DNA of 64,000 nucleotides from Limnomonas spitsbergensis (Eukaryota; Chlorophyta; Chlorophyceae; Chlamydomonadales): positions 4,982,501 through 5,046,500 of the forward strand of contig JAYJMM010000112.1 of assembly GCA_037349105.1 (NCBI GenBank), written 5' to 3'. Positions 43,901 through 53,600 of this stretch are shown one piece after another (within the stretch, counting starts at the first letter, position 1; the number at the start of each line of letters is the position of its first letter). The notes under the pieces are model-generated. The model was not told the origin of the DNA. It worked only from the letters and a program-made list of their open reading frames with translations, and did not search any database. A program made the translations under genes and the position numbers.

Positions 43901-46900
43901 GCCCCTTCTTGTTGATGTCGGGACGCAGCCCTTGTGCCCACCAAGCCTTGCCCCGCCCCGCCCTCACCCACATTCTAGTTGATGTGTTGGCGCAGCTCTT
44001 GTATCCACCCTGCCTTGCCCCGCCCCGCCCCCAGCCTCATCCCCCGCCCCGCCTTGCCCCGCCCCCCGCCCCCCGCCCCCAGCCTCACGCACCTTCTTAT
44101 TGATGTCGGGCCGCAGGTGGTGGATCCAACGCTCCCGACATTGCTTGCTGCTCCTACGGGCATCTGACGCGGTGCAGTACCGTCCGTTCCAATCCCTGGC
44201 AACCCAGCACCACTTGCCCTCGCCGTACATCTGAACCAGGCTGCGCAGCAGAGGGGTGGTTTGGGGTGTTCAAAAATAAGAATATGATCATGCATGGTCT
44301 AAGACTTTGGGACTTACATCTTGGGATCCGACCATGCAGAATCTTATGGTTGCTTATGATTTTGCTTTAGGCTGTTTAGCGCAGTAGGGACGTCGATGGT
44401 TTGGGCTGACGTAGCGTCCATTTCAGTCCCTGTCCACCCAGCACCGCTCGTCCCCCACGGACATTTAAATCATGGTGTAAGGGATAGGGGTTATAAAGGC
44501 TTCTGGGTTCCGGGTTAGGGGGTCAGGGATCAGAATTAAGGGTTCTAGATTCAGGGTTTAGGGTTCATGATAAAGGATCCTCGGTTCAGAGTTAGGGGTT
44601 TAGGGTTCAATCAAGGGTTCTGGATTCAGGGCTCAGGGTTCAGCTCTTGGCTTGCGTAGCATTGTAGGTAGGCACTCTAGGCAGCGGCTACCTAATTCTT
44701 TTAACGTGCCAAGTACTCGCTCTCCTCAGCGGTCTCTTGCGTAGCATTGTAGGTAGGCACTCTAGGCAGCGGCTACCTAATTCTTTTAACGTGCCAAGTA
44801 CTCGCTCTCCTCAGCGGTCTCTTGCGTAGCATTGTAGGTAGGCCTCTAGGCAGCGGCTACGTAATTCTTTTACCTTGCCAAGTACTCGCTCTCCTCAGCG
44901 GTCCAGGGTCTCTTGCAGGGCGTCTCCTCCTCGTCCTCCCCCGCATCGTCCTCCGCAATGCCTTCGTGGCCGTCGTGGCTGTCCAGCGAGCCGTTTGGGT
45001 GGAAGACAAGCTTGCGGTGGCCTGGACACACGCAACAACGGGAAGCAGCATGTGGTACGGTACATGAGTTCCGGTAAATGATTGGTAAATCATGTTTATA
45101 TCTTTGAAGGGCTGTCATGCCTGTGAAGCGAGCTGTATGGGTGATAAACAAGCTTGGGATGGCCTAAACACACACAATGGGAAGCAGCATATGCTACTAT
45201 ATATATATTTCCTCCTCGTCGCCTCTCCTCCCTGCCCCCTATACCCTCAGCCCTCATCTTTCCCTTTTCTACGATGCCCTTCCTCCCTGCCCCCCACCCC
45301 CCTCAGCCCTACCTCTACGACACCCCTCCTCCATGACTCCCCTCAGCCCTCACCCATCCCTTAGCTCTACGACACCCCTCCTCCCTGCCCCCACCCTCAG
45401 CACTCACCCATCCCTTAGCTCTACGACACCCCTCCTCCCTGCCCCCACCCTCAGCACTCACCCATCCCTTAGCTCTGCGACACCCCGCCTCCCTGCCCCC
45501 ACCCTCAGCCCTCACCCATCCCTTAGCTCTGCGACACCCCTCCTCCCTGCCCCCACCCTCAGCACTCACCCATCCCTTAGCTCTACGACACCCCTCCTCC
45601 CTGCCCCCACCCTCAGCCCTCACCCATCCCTTAGCTCTGCGACACCCCTCCTCCCTGCCCCCACCCTCAGCACTCACCCATCCCTTAGCTCTGCGACACC
45701 CCTCCTCCCTGCCCCCACCCTCAGCCCTCACCCATCCCTTAGCTCTGCGACACCCCTCCTCCCTGCCCCCACCCTCAGCCCTCACCCATCCCTTAGCTCT
45801 ACGACACCCCTCCTCCCTGCCCCCACCCTCAGCCCTCACCCATCCCTTAGCTCTACGACACCCCGCCTCCATGACTCCCCTCAGCCCTCACCCATCCCTT
45901 AGCTCTACGACACCCCGCCTCCCTGCCCCCACCCTCAGCCCTCACCCATCCCTTAGCTCTACGACACCCCTCCTCCCTGCCCCCACCCTCAGCACTCACC
46001 CATCTCTAGGCTGTACGACACCCCTCCTCCCTGTCCCCCCCTCAGACCTCACCTTTCCCTTTCATGCACTTGGACCCCGTGGTTGCCATGCGGGCCCCGT
46101 GCCTTGCCATCGGTGGGCTGGCAAAACTTATGTGCTGTCCCATCCCACTACCGCCGCCGCTACCACCGCCATGCTGATGAGCTTGCATCATAAATGATGA
46201 CCAGTCGGGGGCGCCGCCACCGCCGCCGCCCATGAAGGCGCCCCCGCCGTTACCCATCGCCGCAACGGCGGCGGCGGCGGCCATGTGGTCTCCGCCCGGC
46301 TGCGGCTGCTGCAGGAGCATCGAAAGGAACAGAGGGTTCTGCGCCAGCAGAGGGTTCCCCGCCGCGGCCGCCATCGCCGCGGCTGCTGCCATGTGCTGGA
46401 ACGCGGCTCCGCCGTCCGCGCCGCCTCCCGCTCCTCCCACGCCGGCCGCCGCATTCATCATCATCATCTGGTGCGCTTGCGGCGCCAGCATGGACATGAG
46501 AGCCGCCTGGCTCATCAGCCCATCGTCCCCGGGGTTTGAGAACATTGGAACACCAAAGTCCCCGACCGGCGACTTCAACGGCGCGCGTGCAAACTGCTGC
46601 TGCTGCTGCCGCTGCTCCTCCGCCCCGCCACGCTCTCGCATCTGCACGTCTTCATCCTCCCGGCCTCCATCCCGTCTCTGCCTTCGGGCCCCAGGATGCT
46701 CCCCCCTGTTGCCCTCTTTACAGTCCAGGCCGCCCGAAAGTCCAGCGCTCCCGCTGTTGCTGCCCGCCGCTCGTCCGCCATGCGCATGGGAGGCATCCCT
46801 CGCTTCACGGCCCTCCCTCTCCACGCCACTGCCGGCGGCGAGGCCTTCGGAATCGGTCCGTATGCGACCCTGCGAACGCGGCGGCTCGATCGGCTTCGAG

Positions 46901-49900
46901 GAACGCTGATGCTGCTGCTGCGGCGGCGGCTCGTGGTGCTCCTCCGATGCATCTAGTTGCAACACCGGGTAGCTGCTGCCGGCCCCCGCGGCGCAGCTGT
47001 CGAGGCCCATCATCACGGCGCCCATACTGGAGCCGAGGAAGAGCGCGGGGTTAGACATGAAGGCTGCCTGCATCATCAGGTTCTGCATCGCAAGCGGGTT
47101 GGCAGCCGCGGCGGCGGCGGCGGCGGCGGCGCTGCCACCCGCTGCCGCACTTTCTGCGACCGATGGTTTCGCACTCCAAGGCTTCCAAGCACTACTCTCA
47201 TTCCCACCGACAGGCACCTGCTGCTGTTGTTGCTGCTGCTGTTGCATCTGCTGCTGCAACTGTTGCGCCTGCATGTACTGCTGCATGCCTTCCTGCATCT
47301 TGTACATCTGCTGGTGCAGCATGTACTGCTGCATCTGCGCCGCATCTGCCATGACCGCCGCGTTGAGCAGGCCCGCGGTGTGGTAGTTAAACGGCGAGGC
47401 CGCCGCTGCGGAGGCCGCCGCCGCCGCTGCGTACTCAGGCGGTGTCATCGGTCCTCTGGCCGACCTGCGGGCGCTGTTAGCTAGCATACGCAGCGCACCG
47501 GACGCCGCGTCAACCTCCTCCTCATCATCATCATCGCCCAGCCCGTTGTGCCGGCCGCCGCCGCCGTCGCCGGTGAAATCACCGCCGCAGTCCCCATCAT
47601 CTTCGTTCTCACCCCCGTAATCCTCCGAAGGCTGCCTCGCGCCACCGCCGTCCTCCTCGTCGTCGTTATCGTCGGTATCATTGACGAAAGGGTCGGGCGA
47701 CTCGCGTCGCCGCCGCTTGTCACTGGACCCCGCCTTGGCTGGCGCTTTCTTCTTCGTGCCGATGCGGGGCGTGGTCATGCCATCCTCGATAAAGATGGGC
47801 TCGGACAGGAGGCCCAGACTCATAATATAGGTCTTGAGGAGGGACACCTTTTGCGTGTCACGCACTTCCTTCTGGCGCAAGGTGCTGCGCAGGAATGGGG
47901 AACGGATGGACACGAGCGTTTATTTAAACGCAAGATGTGCTCAGGTATCCCAGGACGGAAAGCGCTAGACAATTTACGGCTGATCCATGCCTGCTCTCTT
48001 TGCGATAACTAGTGAAGGTCAAAGCACGCTTGAAAGGTTAGGGTGCTGTAGGAAATTATGAGCGATGCACTTACATCCCGGCAGTGTTTACTTTTTCGGC
48101 AACAAATCCACCTCAAATCCTGGGCGGGCTGCCCAGCAGCCTATCATGGCCCAATTAGACCAAACCTGGCCCGGCCGACGACTGGTGGCCAAGGCAACAT
48201 GGCAGGCCAGAAATGGAGTTTCTGGCCAGAGGCTGGAGTGTAGCTGACATATAGCTGAGTCGCGAAAAAGAAACACTGCATCTCGCCCGGCAGTCTTAAG
48301 AGACTCCTCAGTATAGCAAGCCCTGTTGCTCGGGACGACCATCGTATGACGTTCAGGTTTGGTGTTCATCAGCCCCGGGGTGGCTGCCCACTAAAATTGA
48401 TAGGGTGGTCTGGTGCGCAGCAAAATAAAGGATGAGTGCTGACCTGTAGCTGACCTGTAGCTGACCTGTAGCTGATCCTCCCCAAAATAAACACTGACCT
48501 GTTCCAGTGGTTCTTGATGGCTGTCTCTGTCCGTCCCGGTAGATTCTTCGCAATGTCACGCCACCTGCACAGTGTTCATTTCAAGGAGCTTCAGCCACAA
48601 TTCAGCTACAGGTCACCACGACCAGCAGCAAGAGGTGGCTCGGGCAGCAAGTGCCTGCTGCTTGGGCCACCGGCCGCAGGCGGGTGAAGGTGTCATCCCC
48701 AACAGGCCTGGTAGAGGCCGCCCCTCGGTCCCCCACAGCTGGTTAGGCGCGCACTTAAAAACCAACATCGCACCCATTCCTGTCCTGCAACTAAGTCCTG
48801 CCCGCAGACCAGTTAGGTCACTACCGGTAATCAACTAGGACAGCCGGCGTACAAATAGTGTCTGCCCCTCCTCCCCCCCGTGGCAGGCAGCCAGAACACA
48901 TCCACAGGGGCTTGGGATGAACCCAAGAGTGCAGACAATTTACTCCAATGAAAAAGCCCTAATGACACAGACCTGCCTCCAGTTCCCCTATCTCAAGTAA
49001 TGCGCCACTTGATGATACGAGGGTCCACCTCCTCCATCCACAGGGTTGAGGGTTTAAGGTTCGATCTTTTCGAGCTTCGGGTTGAGGGAGTCAACCCTAA
49101 ACACTGACCGGTTTCCGTATCTCTTGTGTCCCTCAATGATGGTCAGGTCCTCCTCCTCCATCCAAGCGCCACGCTTGATGTCGGGACGCAGGTGGTGGAT
49201 CCAGCGCTCCCTGCACTGCTTGCCGGTGCGCCCTGCGGCGGGCGGGCGGCCCATTCGCAGGTTGAAGTCCTCCGCGCAGGCCGTCCAGTTCTTGGGGCCC
49301 AGCGTTCCGACCACCCTGCTCAGGGAGAGATGAGTACCGGCATGCCCGGGTAATGTTTTGGAATTCCAGCCGAGGATCGCAATGGATGCATGGAGCATGG
49401 GACCGCAATCCAGTGCCAGCACTGGATTTTATGTGCAACAAACTGGGGATGGAGCGGCGGCCCTCAAGGACTTTCTGCCAGCAAGCAACAACTTGTGATG
49501 TTCAGATTGGTTTTATTAAGAGCCGGCATTGAGGGCTTGACACGGCGTTGCTGAGTTTGAAGGTGGGTGTAAATTGAAGCCCAGAGATTTCAAGCCCTTC
49601 ATGCCCCATCCATGTCATGCTGGTAGAACATGGTGCAAAAGCGCAAAATGCATGCGGGCACATCATGCGCCGGAAGAGATGGGCGAGGGTGGGAGCCAGA
49701 GTGGAAGAGCAGGTGAGGGGCCAGGAGGGGTAGTGAAGGGGGCTGCAGGGAAGTATCCTCGAGTTCGTATCCAAAGTGGATCAGGCAGGTTGGGGGGATC
49801 TCATAACGATAGTCAGTTATCCCCTCGTCTAACTAACGTTTGTAAGACGACGTCTTCCTCAGGTCTCCAGCTACCCTTGATGGCCAGTCGTTGCGCTTCT

Positions 49901-50001
49901 TTGCCTCCTGACATATATAAAGACTTCCACAGCCCTGTAGCCTTGCCAGCTTCCCGAAACCGGGTCGCGATGTTGGATGTGCAGCCCCCTTCGGCCTGCA
50001 T
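40904..50001 (-). CDS. MYB transcription factor with two separate R2R3 DNA-binding domains
   Basis: Eight exons (minus): 50001-49838, 49315-49109, 48564-48499, 47884-46053, 45021-44874, 44240-44093, 43215-43054, 41911-40904; 3735 bases, 1244 residues, all joins in phase. Module 1 (exons 1-4): [40 protein letters not shown], then [14 protein letters not shown] and [15 protein letters not shown]. Module 2 (exons 5-7): [40 protein letters not shown], then [11 protein letters not shown] and [15 protein letters not shown]. Between them the large exon 4 encodes an acidic stretch, poly-Gln, poly-Ala and Met/Gly-rich sequence typical of activation regions. Exon 8 (Ala/Pro-rich) starts [21 protein letters not shown] nuclear DNA-binding regulator is expected. 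The start at 50001 is the nearest in-frame ATG but overlaps a possible acceptor, so earlier exons may exist. Two adjacent MYB genes are the alternative. Confidence 0.88.
42776..42902. repeat. 32-bp tandem repeat in MYB intron 7
   Basis: Four units of ATTCACACATCATATCTGAC plus TGAACCCTCTGC. Confidence 0.93.
42955..43005 (-). repeat. Echo of MYB exon 7 donor edge
   Basis: TTAACCCCCTGCCCACCTGA, CGTACATCGTATCTC copies 43029-43068 (donor GTACGTCGG and the last codons of exon 7) 71 bases downstream of the true donor. Confidence 0.9.
43222..43335. repeat. Degenerate GGGTTGAGGGCCAAGGGTTG repeats
   Basis: Units of 15-35 bases made of CAAGGGTTGTGGGTCAAAGG, beside the MYB exon 7 acceptor. Confidence 0.8.
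43890..44092. repeat. CCCCGCCCC tract with echoes of MYB exon 6 donor edge
   Basis: The exon 6 end and donor (ACCTTCTTATTGATGTCGGG, CCGCAGGTGGTGGATCC) has copies at 43903-43945 (CCTTCTTGTTGATGTCGGGA, CGCAGCCCTTG) and 43970-44012 (ATTCTAGTTGATGTGTTGGC, GCAGCTCTTGTATCC). GCCTTGCCCCGCCCC runs separate them. Confidence 0.85.
44395..44470 (-). pseudogene. Degraded copy of MYB exon 6 start
   Basis: GCGTCCATTTCAGTCCCTGT, CCACCCAGCACCGCTCGTCC, CCCACGGACAT parallels exon 6 (ACCGTCCGTTCCAATCCCTG, CAACCCAGCACCACTTGCCC, TCGCCGTACAT). It lies upstream of exon 6 in the gene's direction. Confidence 0.82.
44475..44645. repeat. Telomere-like GGGTTTAGGGTTC tract
   Basis: GGGTTCAGGGTTTAGGG-type words repeated irregularly over about 170 bases of MYB intron 5. 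Confidence 0.7.
44651..44905. repeat. 85-bp tandem triplication containing MYB exon 5 end
   Basis: Units start CTTGCGTAGCATTGTAGGTA at 44651, 44736 and 44821. Each contains CCAAGTACTCGCTCTCCTCA, the end of exon 5. Only the unit at 44821 continues into the exon; the other two lie downstream of its donor. The two downstream copies read AACGTGCC where the true donor unit reads TACCTTGCC, so they lack the GT donor. Confidence 0.93.
45100..45200 (-). pseudogene. Degraded copy of MYB exon 5 start and acceptor
   Basis: GCGAGCTGTATGGGTGATAA, ACAAGCTTGGGATGGCCTAA, ACACACACAATGGGAAGCAG matches exon 5 and its upstream flank (GCGAGCCGTTTGGGTGGAAG, ACAAGCTTGCGGTGGCCTGG, ACACACGCAACAACGGGAAG) over about 90 bases. 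Confidence 0.9.
45290..46050. repeat. 54-bp minisatellite ending at MYB exon 4 donor
   Basis: About 13 units of GCTCTACGACACCCCTCCTC, CCTGCCCCCACCCTCAGCCC, TCACCCATCCCTTA. The last, most diverged unit contains the true donor (CTCAGACCTCACCTTTCCCT), so the CTCACCCATCCCTT of each unit is a copy of the donor edge. Confidence 0.93.
48105..48265 (+). repeat. Family B dispersed repeat
   Basis: GCCCAATTAGACCAAACCTG, GCCCGGCCGACGACTGGTGG and the end GTGTAGCTGACATATAGCTG match the family. It lies in MYB intron 3. Confidence 0.68.
48352..48480 (-). repeat. Partial family B repeat followed by GTAGCTGACCT repeats
   Basis: CAGGTTTGGTGTTCATCAGC and GGTGCGCAGCAAAATAAAG match one end of the family in reverse. 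TGACCTGTAGC then repeats three times at 48440-48475. Confidence 0.6.
48570..48775 (-). repeat. Family B dispersed repeat
   Basis: CTTCAGCCACAATTCAGCTA, CTGCTTGGGCCACCGGCCGC and GGTAGAGGCCGCCCCTCGG in reverse orientation, in MYB intron 2 directly beside exon 3. Confidence 0.68.
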
Positions 50002-50914
50002 CCAGAAAGAAATAAGAATGCAATCTATTATTTCAATGGCATTGGATAAGTGCAAAACCGATTGAAGACATTCCAGCGTGGCCAGAATAGGGGCACCAGA
50101 ATCAGCAATCCAGGCCGAATGTTTGCATTCACAACGACAACAACTGTAGCGTATGCTTAAGCAACCAAAGTCCAAGGATGAGATATCCCGTAAAGCCAAG
50201 AATGTACCACGTAAAAACGCTGGGCAACGTAGAGCAAAACGCATGATAACCACGCCTGCAAGATTGTAACTTGAGGCCACTCACCAGCACGATTGCCGAA
50301 CCTTATATTAAATAGTTGCCTTCAGCCTCCAAGCCACGGAAAGAATCTAGAGGTAATGTGAGCACACCCTCAGCCCGCTGCACCGCAAAACAAGGAAAAT
50401 AATATATATAATAAGCCTGGGGAACTGAAGGTAGGAGAGGGAGACATATTCGTTGCATGCTGTCCCTGGCGGGCCAGGTGAGACATGAGCCCCAAACCAC
50501 AACTAACGGAACACATCTTGACTCGAAATGTGTTCGACTGTGCGCTCATGCTTGCCACTGCGCAATTCAAGAATTCCAGGCTTTTTATTCCTGCTGCAAA
50601 TTTCGACCTCCATGGATCAACCTCCAAGACAGGCTTAAACGAATTGTCAGTTTGGACTCAGATTGCCAGCGCATGTCGCCACGCAACAAACGGCGTAGTT
50701 CTTGATGACCATGCTGCATCGAGCATTGACCGCTTGTTATCAAATTTGGAAGCCCAGCCTTTACCTGTCTGCGTCCACACGAGCCATCCACCTGTCAGTT
50801 GCTCAGAGGGAAACAGGGTACCCTCGTACCAGGGAGTGGGGACCTTACACCCTCTGCTTATACCCCTCCTGTGCATACCTTTTACTTACTGCCAGTTGCC
50901 ACCTGTTTGAGTTG

Positions 50915-51092
50915 TGCACGCACCAGACCACCTTCAGAGGGCTGCTAGACGGACACAATAGGACCAAGGGGGACGAAGCCTTCAGTCCCCTCTGTTGCGC
51001 GCAGAAGCCTGAGCAGCTGGGCTTGCTGCACGCACTAGGCCCTCCGGGCAGTAGGCCGTGATGTAGCTGAGTTGTAGCTGAAACACCCTAAA
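50915..51092 (+). repeat. Family B dispersed repeat
   Basis: Starts TGCACGCACCAGACCACCTT and ends GATGTAGCTGAGTTGTAGCT followed by GAAAC. The centre is diverged (GGACCAAGGGGGACG). Confidence 0.68.
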
Positions 51093-51306
51093 ATTCATAC
51101 TGGCTGCCACCCTCAGAATTTCATAAGAACCACCTCGGCAGTATTGCCTGACAATTCGAGGAGCCATGATTTGCTTGGGCACCGTCGCCAGGATTTTCAT
51201 ATCCCTTTCTTTTGCTTTCCAAGCATGCTCCCGACCTCTTTCCATAGTTCCAAGCCTTTTGAGTAAGGCTTTCTCTCTTAGGGCTTGGGGATCCACCGCC
51301 TGAACA

Positions 51307-51812
51307 GGTCGATGACCGTACACTTCTGGGCCCTGCTCAAAAAGGCTCGGCCGCGTGGGCGCCTAACTAAAGGGTTTGGAGGAAAGATCGAAACAAATAA
51401 AAACCAGGGGTCAGGAAAATAGGAGGAAAAGAAGCCTGAAAAGGTGGAAGCCCCTGCATGCCTACAAACCATACTATGGGCGGCTTGTTACGACTTAAGA
51501 CGGATGGCTGCACCGTGCGTTTGACTGTGCCACCTTTTTTCCGGTTGGAATTTGTGTGTGGATTCCAGTAAGTTGGTGACCTCTAAGAGAATACCGGATG
51601 ATATCCACTCCTTATTCTTAAACAGGTCCTAATAAACTCTAATGTCTTGTGTTCTGTTTTCTTGGGTCGCCTATTCGTTAGGTGCACCTCTCAGCCGCGA
51701 CAGGCTACGGACATGAAACAAGTACAGCAGCTCATCAGTTTGTTTCCCAATCCATTAGTTGGGTGCACAAGCCCTTTTTGAGTAGGACCCAGAGGTGTAA
51801 CGTAAGTGACTC
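51307..51812. mobile_element. MITE-like element, family A
   Basis: Left end GGTCGATGACCGTACACTTC, TGGGCCCTGCTCAAAAAGGC, TCGGCCGCGTGGGCGCC. Right end, inverted: AGCCCTTTTTGAGTAGGACC, CAGAGGTGTAACGTAAGTGA at 51769-51811. About 505 bases, no coding capacity seen. Confidence 0.72.
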
Positions 51813-51941
51813 ATGTAAATCAGTTTATCTGAATTCTCACACCTTGCAGCAACAGGGTGTTCTATTCCTGCGAATGACTCTGTTTCTGTGAACGTGGACA
51901 CGTGGTTAGGCTCAATTGCGGCTGCCCAACAGCCTCCCAGA

Positions 51942-52407
51942 GGTCATTGACTTAACACCTCTGGGCCCTGCCTTTTGAGCAGGAACCGAAGGAGTGACGT
52001 CACTAACCACCGAACCGTTTAAAAACAAAGCTAGGCAGCGTGGCGTCCAACTTTCCAGTTTTGGGGGGGAAATGGGTCAGGAAAGATGTATGGGGTATGA
52101 AATGTGGCAGACAAAAGGATGGAAGTTAAGGACAGGTAAAGGAATCACCAGCCGCTAAAACGACTTCGCTTTAATGATACCTAACGGTACCACAATACCA
52201 CATCTCTGCAAAAAGCTTGGGCATCCTACACATGCTTGCTCTTCAGAATTCCTTTACTTTTTGGGAAGGTCTTTTCCTTTTCCTGTTTCCGTCTGTGTCA
52301 TTCCGTTCTCCTCTACTCTTTGGTTTATTTTTCTCCCGACCAGACAGTGAGGCGCCCACGTGGCTAAGCCTTTTGAGCATGGCCCAGGGGTGTCATGTTA
52401 TTGACTC
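51942..52407. mobile_element. MITE-like element, family A
   Basis: Left end GGTCATTGACTTAACACCTC, TGGGCCCTGCC; right end, inverted: AGGCGCCCACGTGGCTAAGC, CTTTTGAGCATGGCCCAGGG, GTGTCATGTTATTGACTC. The left end is followed at once by an imperfect reversed copy (TTTTGAGCAGGAACCGAAGG, AGTGACGTCACTAAC), suggesting nested insertion. Confidence 0.68.
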
Positions 52408-52919
52408 GCATGTTGGGTGCTCTTCAGCTTGGAGTTTGTTGCAAGCCGGGTCTGCAGGTTGAGTGCATGTGGGCCGTACTTGACGCATATCGGAGGAGGC
52501 AAGCGGGGCCGGAGGACGCCAGCAGCGCACAGGGGTACCCGAAGGTGCAGTCGGGCTCGGGTGCTGAGTGCCACGCTCTGATGAGTGATGCCCGTGGAGT
52601 TCATGGGACTTGAGAACGTAGCGTCTCTAGAGCTTGCAAGTCGGCATGAACAATCTAATTCATGTGGGGCGGAGGCCCTCGTGCATGCGATGACGAGGAC
52701 CAATCACTGATGTATAAACTATTTAGGAAAGCAGATACGCCAATGGCACGGTTGTTGGATATATTGTGACAGAGGAAGGCTAAGTTACTGAAAAGTAGTC
52801 TGGTACACCGGTCTGGTATATCGGTCATTTTTCTTGTGTGCAGCAGGCTACCTTCGGTCAGCCCCTGGTCAGCGACCATTAGGCACATGATAAATAAACA
52901 TTCATCGGCCCTCTGCCCA

Positions 52920-53015
52920 AGAAGTGACGGAGCTTGATGCACCAGAGGCCCCCTGACCATACCGTATGCCACTATGCCATGATGTAGCTGAATTGTAGCT
53001 GAATGAGGCACCCCG
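52920..53015 (+). repeat. Partial family B repeat
   Basis: GATGCACCAGAGGCCCCCTG at one end and GATGTAGCTGAATTGTAGCT, GAATG at the other, with the family centre deleted. Confidence 0.65.
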
Positions 53016-53600
53016 CCACAAAAATGTTGACCGGTCTTCGTTCCTTAAACGAACATTTATGTCTGTGCTGTCCACTCTGATGGCGGTGGGCCATAGCTGA
53101 CTCATCACAACCTCCTCCTGCCTTGGCGTGGATGGATATGTCACAAAAATGCCTTGATACCGGTACATGTTTCCCCTACATGCAGTTTCCGGCTTTCCGC
53201 ACCGCTTTCGCTGAAAGTAACGTAGAGACTAGACAAGCCTCAGGGCTACAGCAAAATTGTTGATGTGAAGTCCCTCGCCCTCGCCTTCGCATCTTGCAAC
53301 GTTCATTAATACCACCCCTCAATTGCCTCAATTGCCTGTGTCCTCCTAGCCTCTCGATGTCTCCACGTTTTTGTGTGAACCTCAAAACCCTCAAAACGCC
53401 TGTCGGAATGCCCCCGGAAATGGGAGGGAATTTACGTCGTCTGCCCTTAACAGCCCCATTCCCACCTGTCTCGTATCGACTGCACACATATCCCCCCCGA
53501 CCATTCCAAATCACGAGACCAATGGCCAGCAGTCACACGTGAGGGGCTGACACACATCACAGCCTCACTCTTCGCCTCAGCGCGGTCGCGCCACCAGCAA

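Larger units (their letters stand above)
50002..53600. other. Region between divergent MYB and RUS genes
   Basis: No confident gene. It must hold the RUS promoter and the MYB promoter or 5' exons. A minus frame at 51090-51300 has non-repetitive sequence (EKALLKRLGTMERGREHAWK) directly beside a MITE-like end, but no domain I recognise and no supported splice join. Two MITE-like elements (51307-51811, 51942-52406) and two family B repeats are inserted. The 120 bases before the RUS ATG are unremarkable. Confidence 0.5.

Noticed and set aside
45177..45902. Pro/Ser-rich frame of 241 codons and its antisense partner
   Set aside because: Both are the 54-bp minisatellite (a multiple of three) in MYB intron 4.
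46232..47054. Long plus-strand frames opposite the MYB exon 4
   Set aside because: They are shadows of the GC-rich minus-strand coding exon, which has Gln, Ala and acidic runs and a phase-matched MYB helix at its start.
43054..47884. Two separate MYB genes, one ending in the 54-bp array region
   Set aside because: Exon 4 ends in phase 1 at a good GTGAGG donor and exon 5 starts in phase 1 at a good acceptor with no start codon needed; no stop or poly-A signal is evident. Kept as the main alternative.
50982..51300. Upstream exon of MYB or a small gene (EKALLKRLGTMERGREHAWK)
   Set aside because: The sequence is not repetitive, but I find no phase-matched donor into exon 1 and it abuts a MITE end; left unannotated apart from a note.
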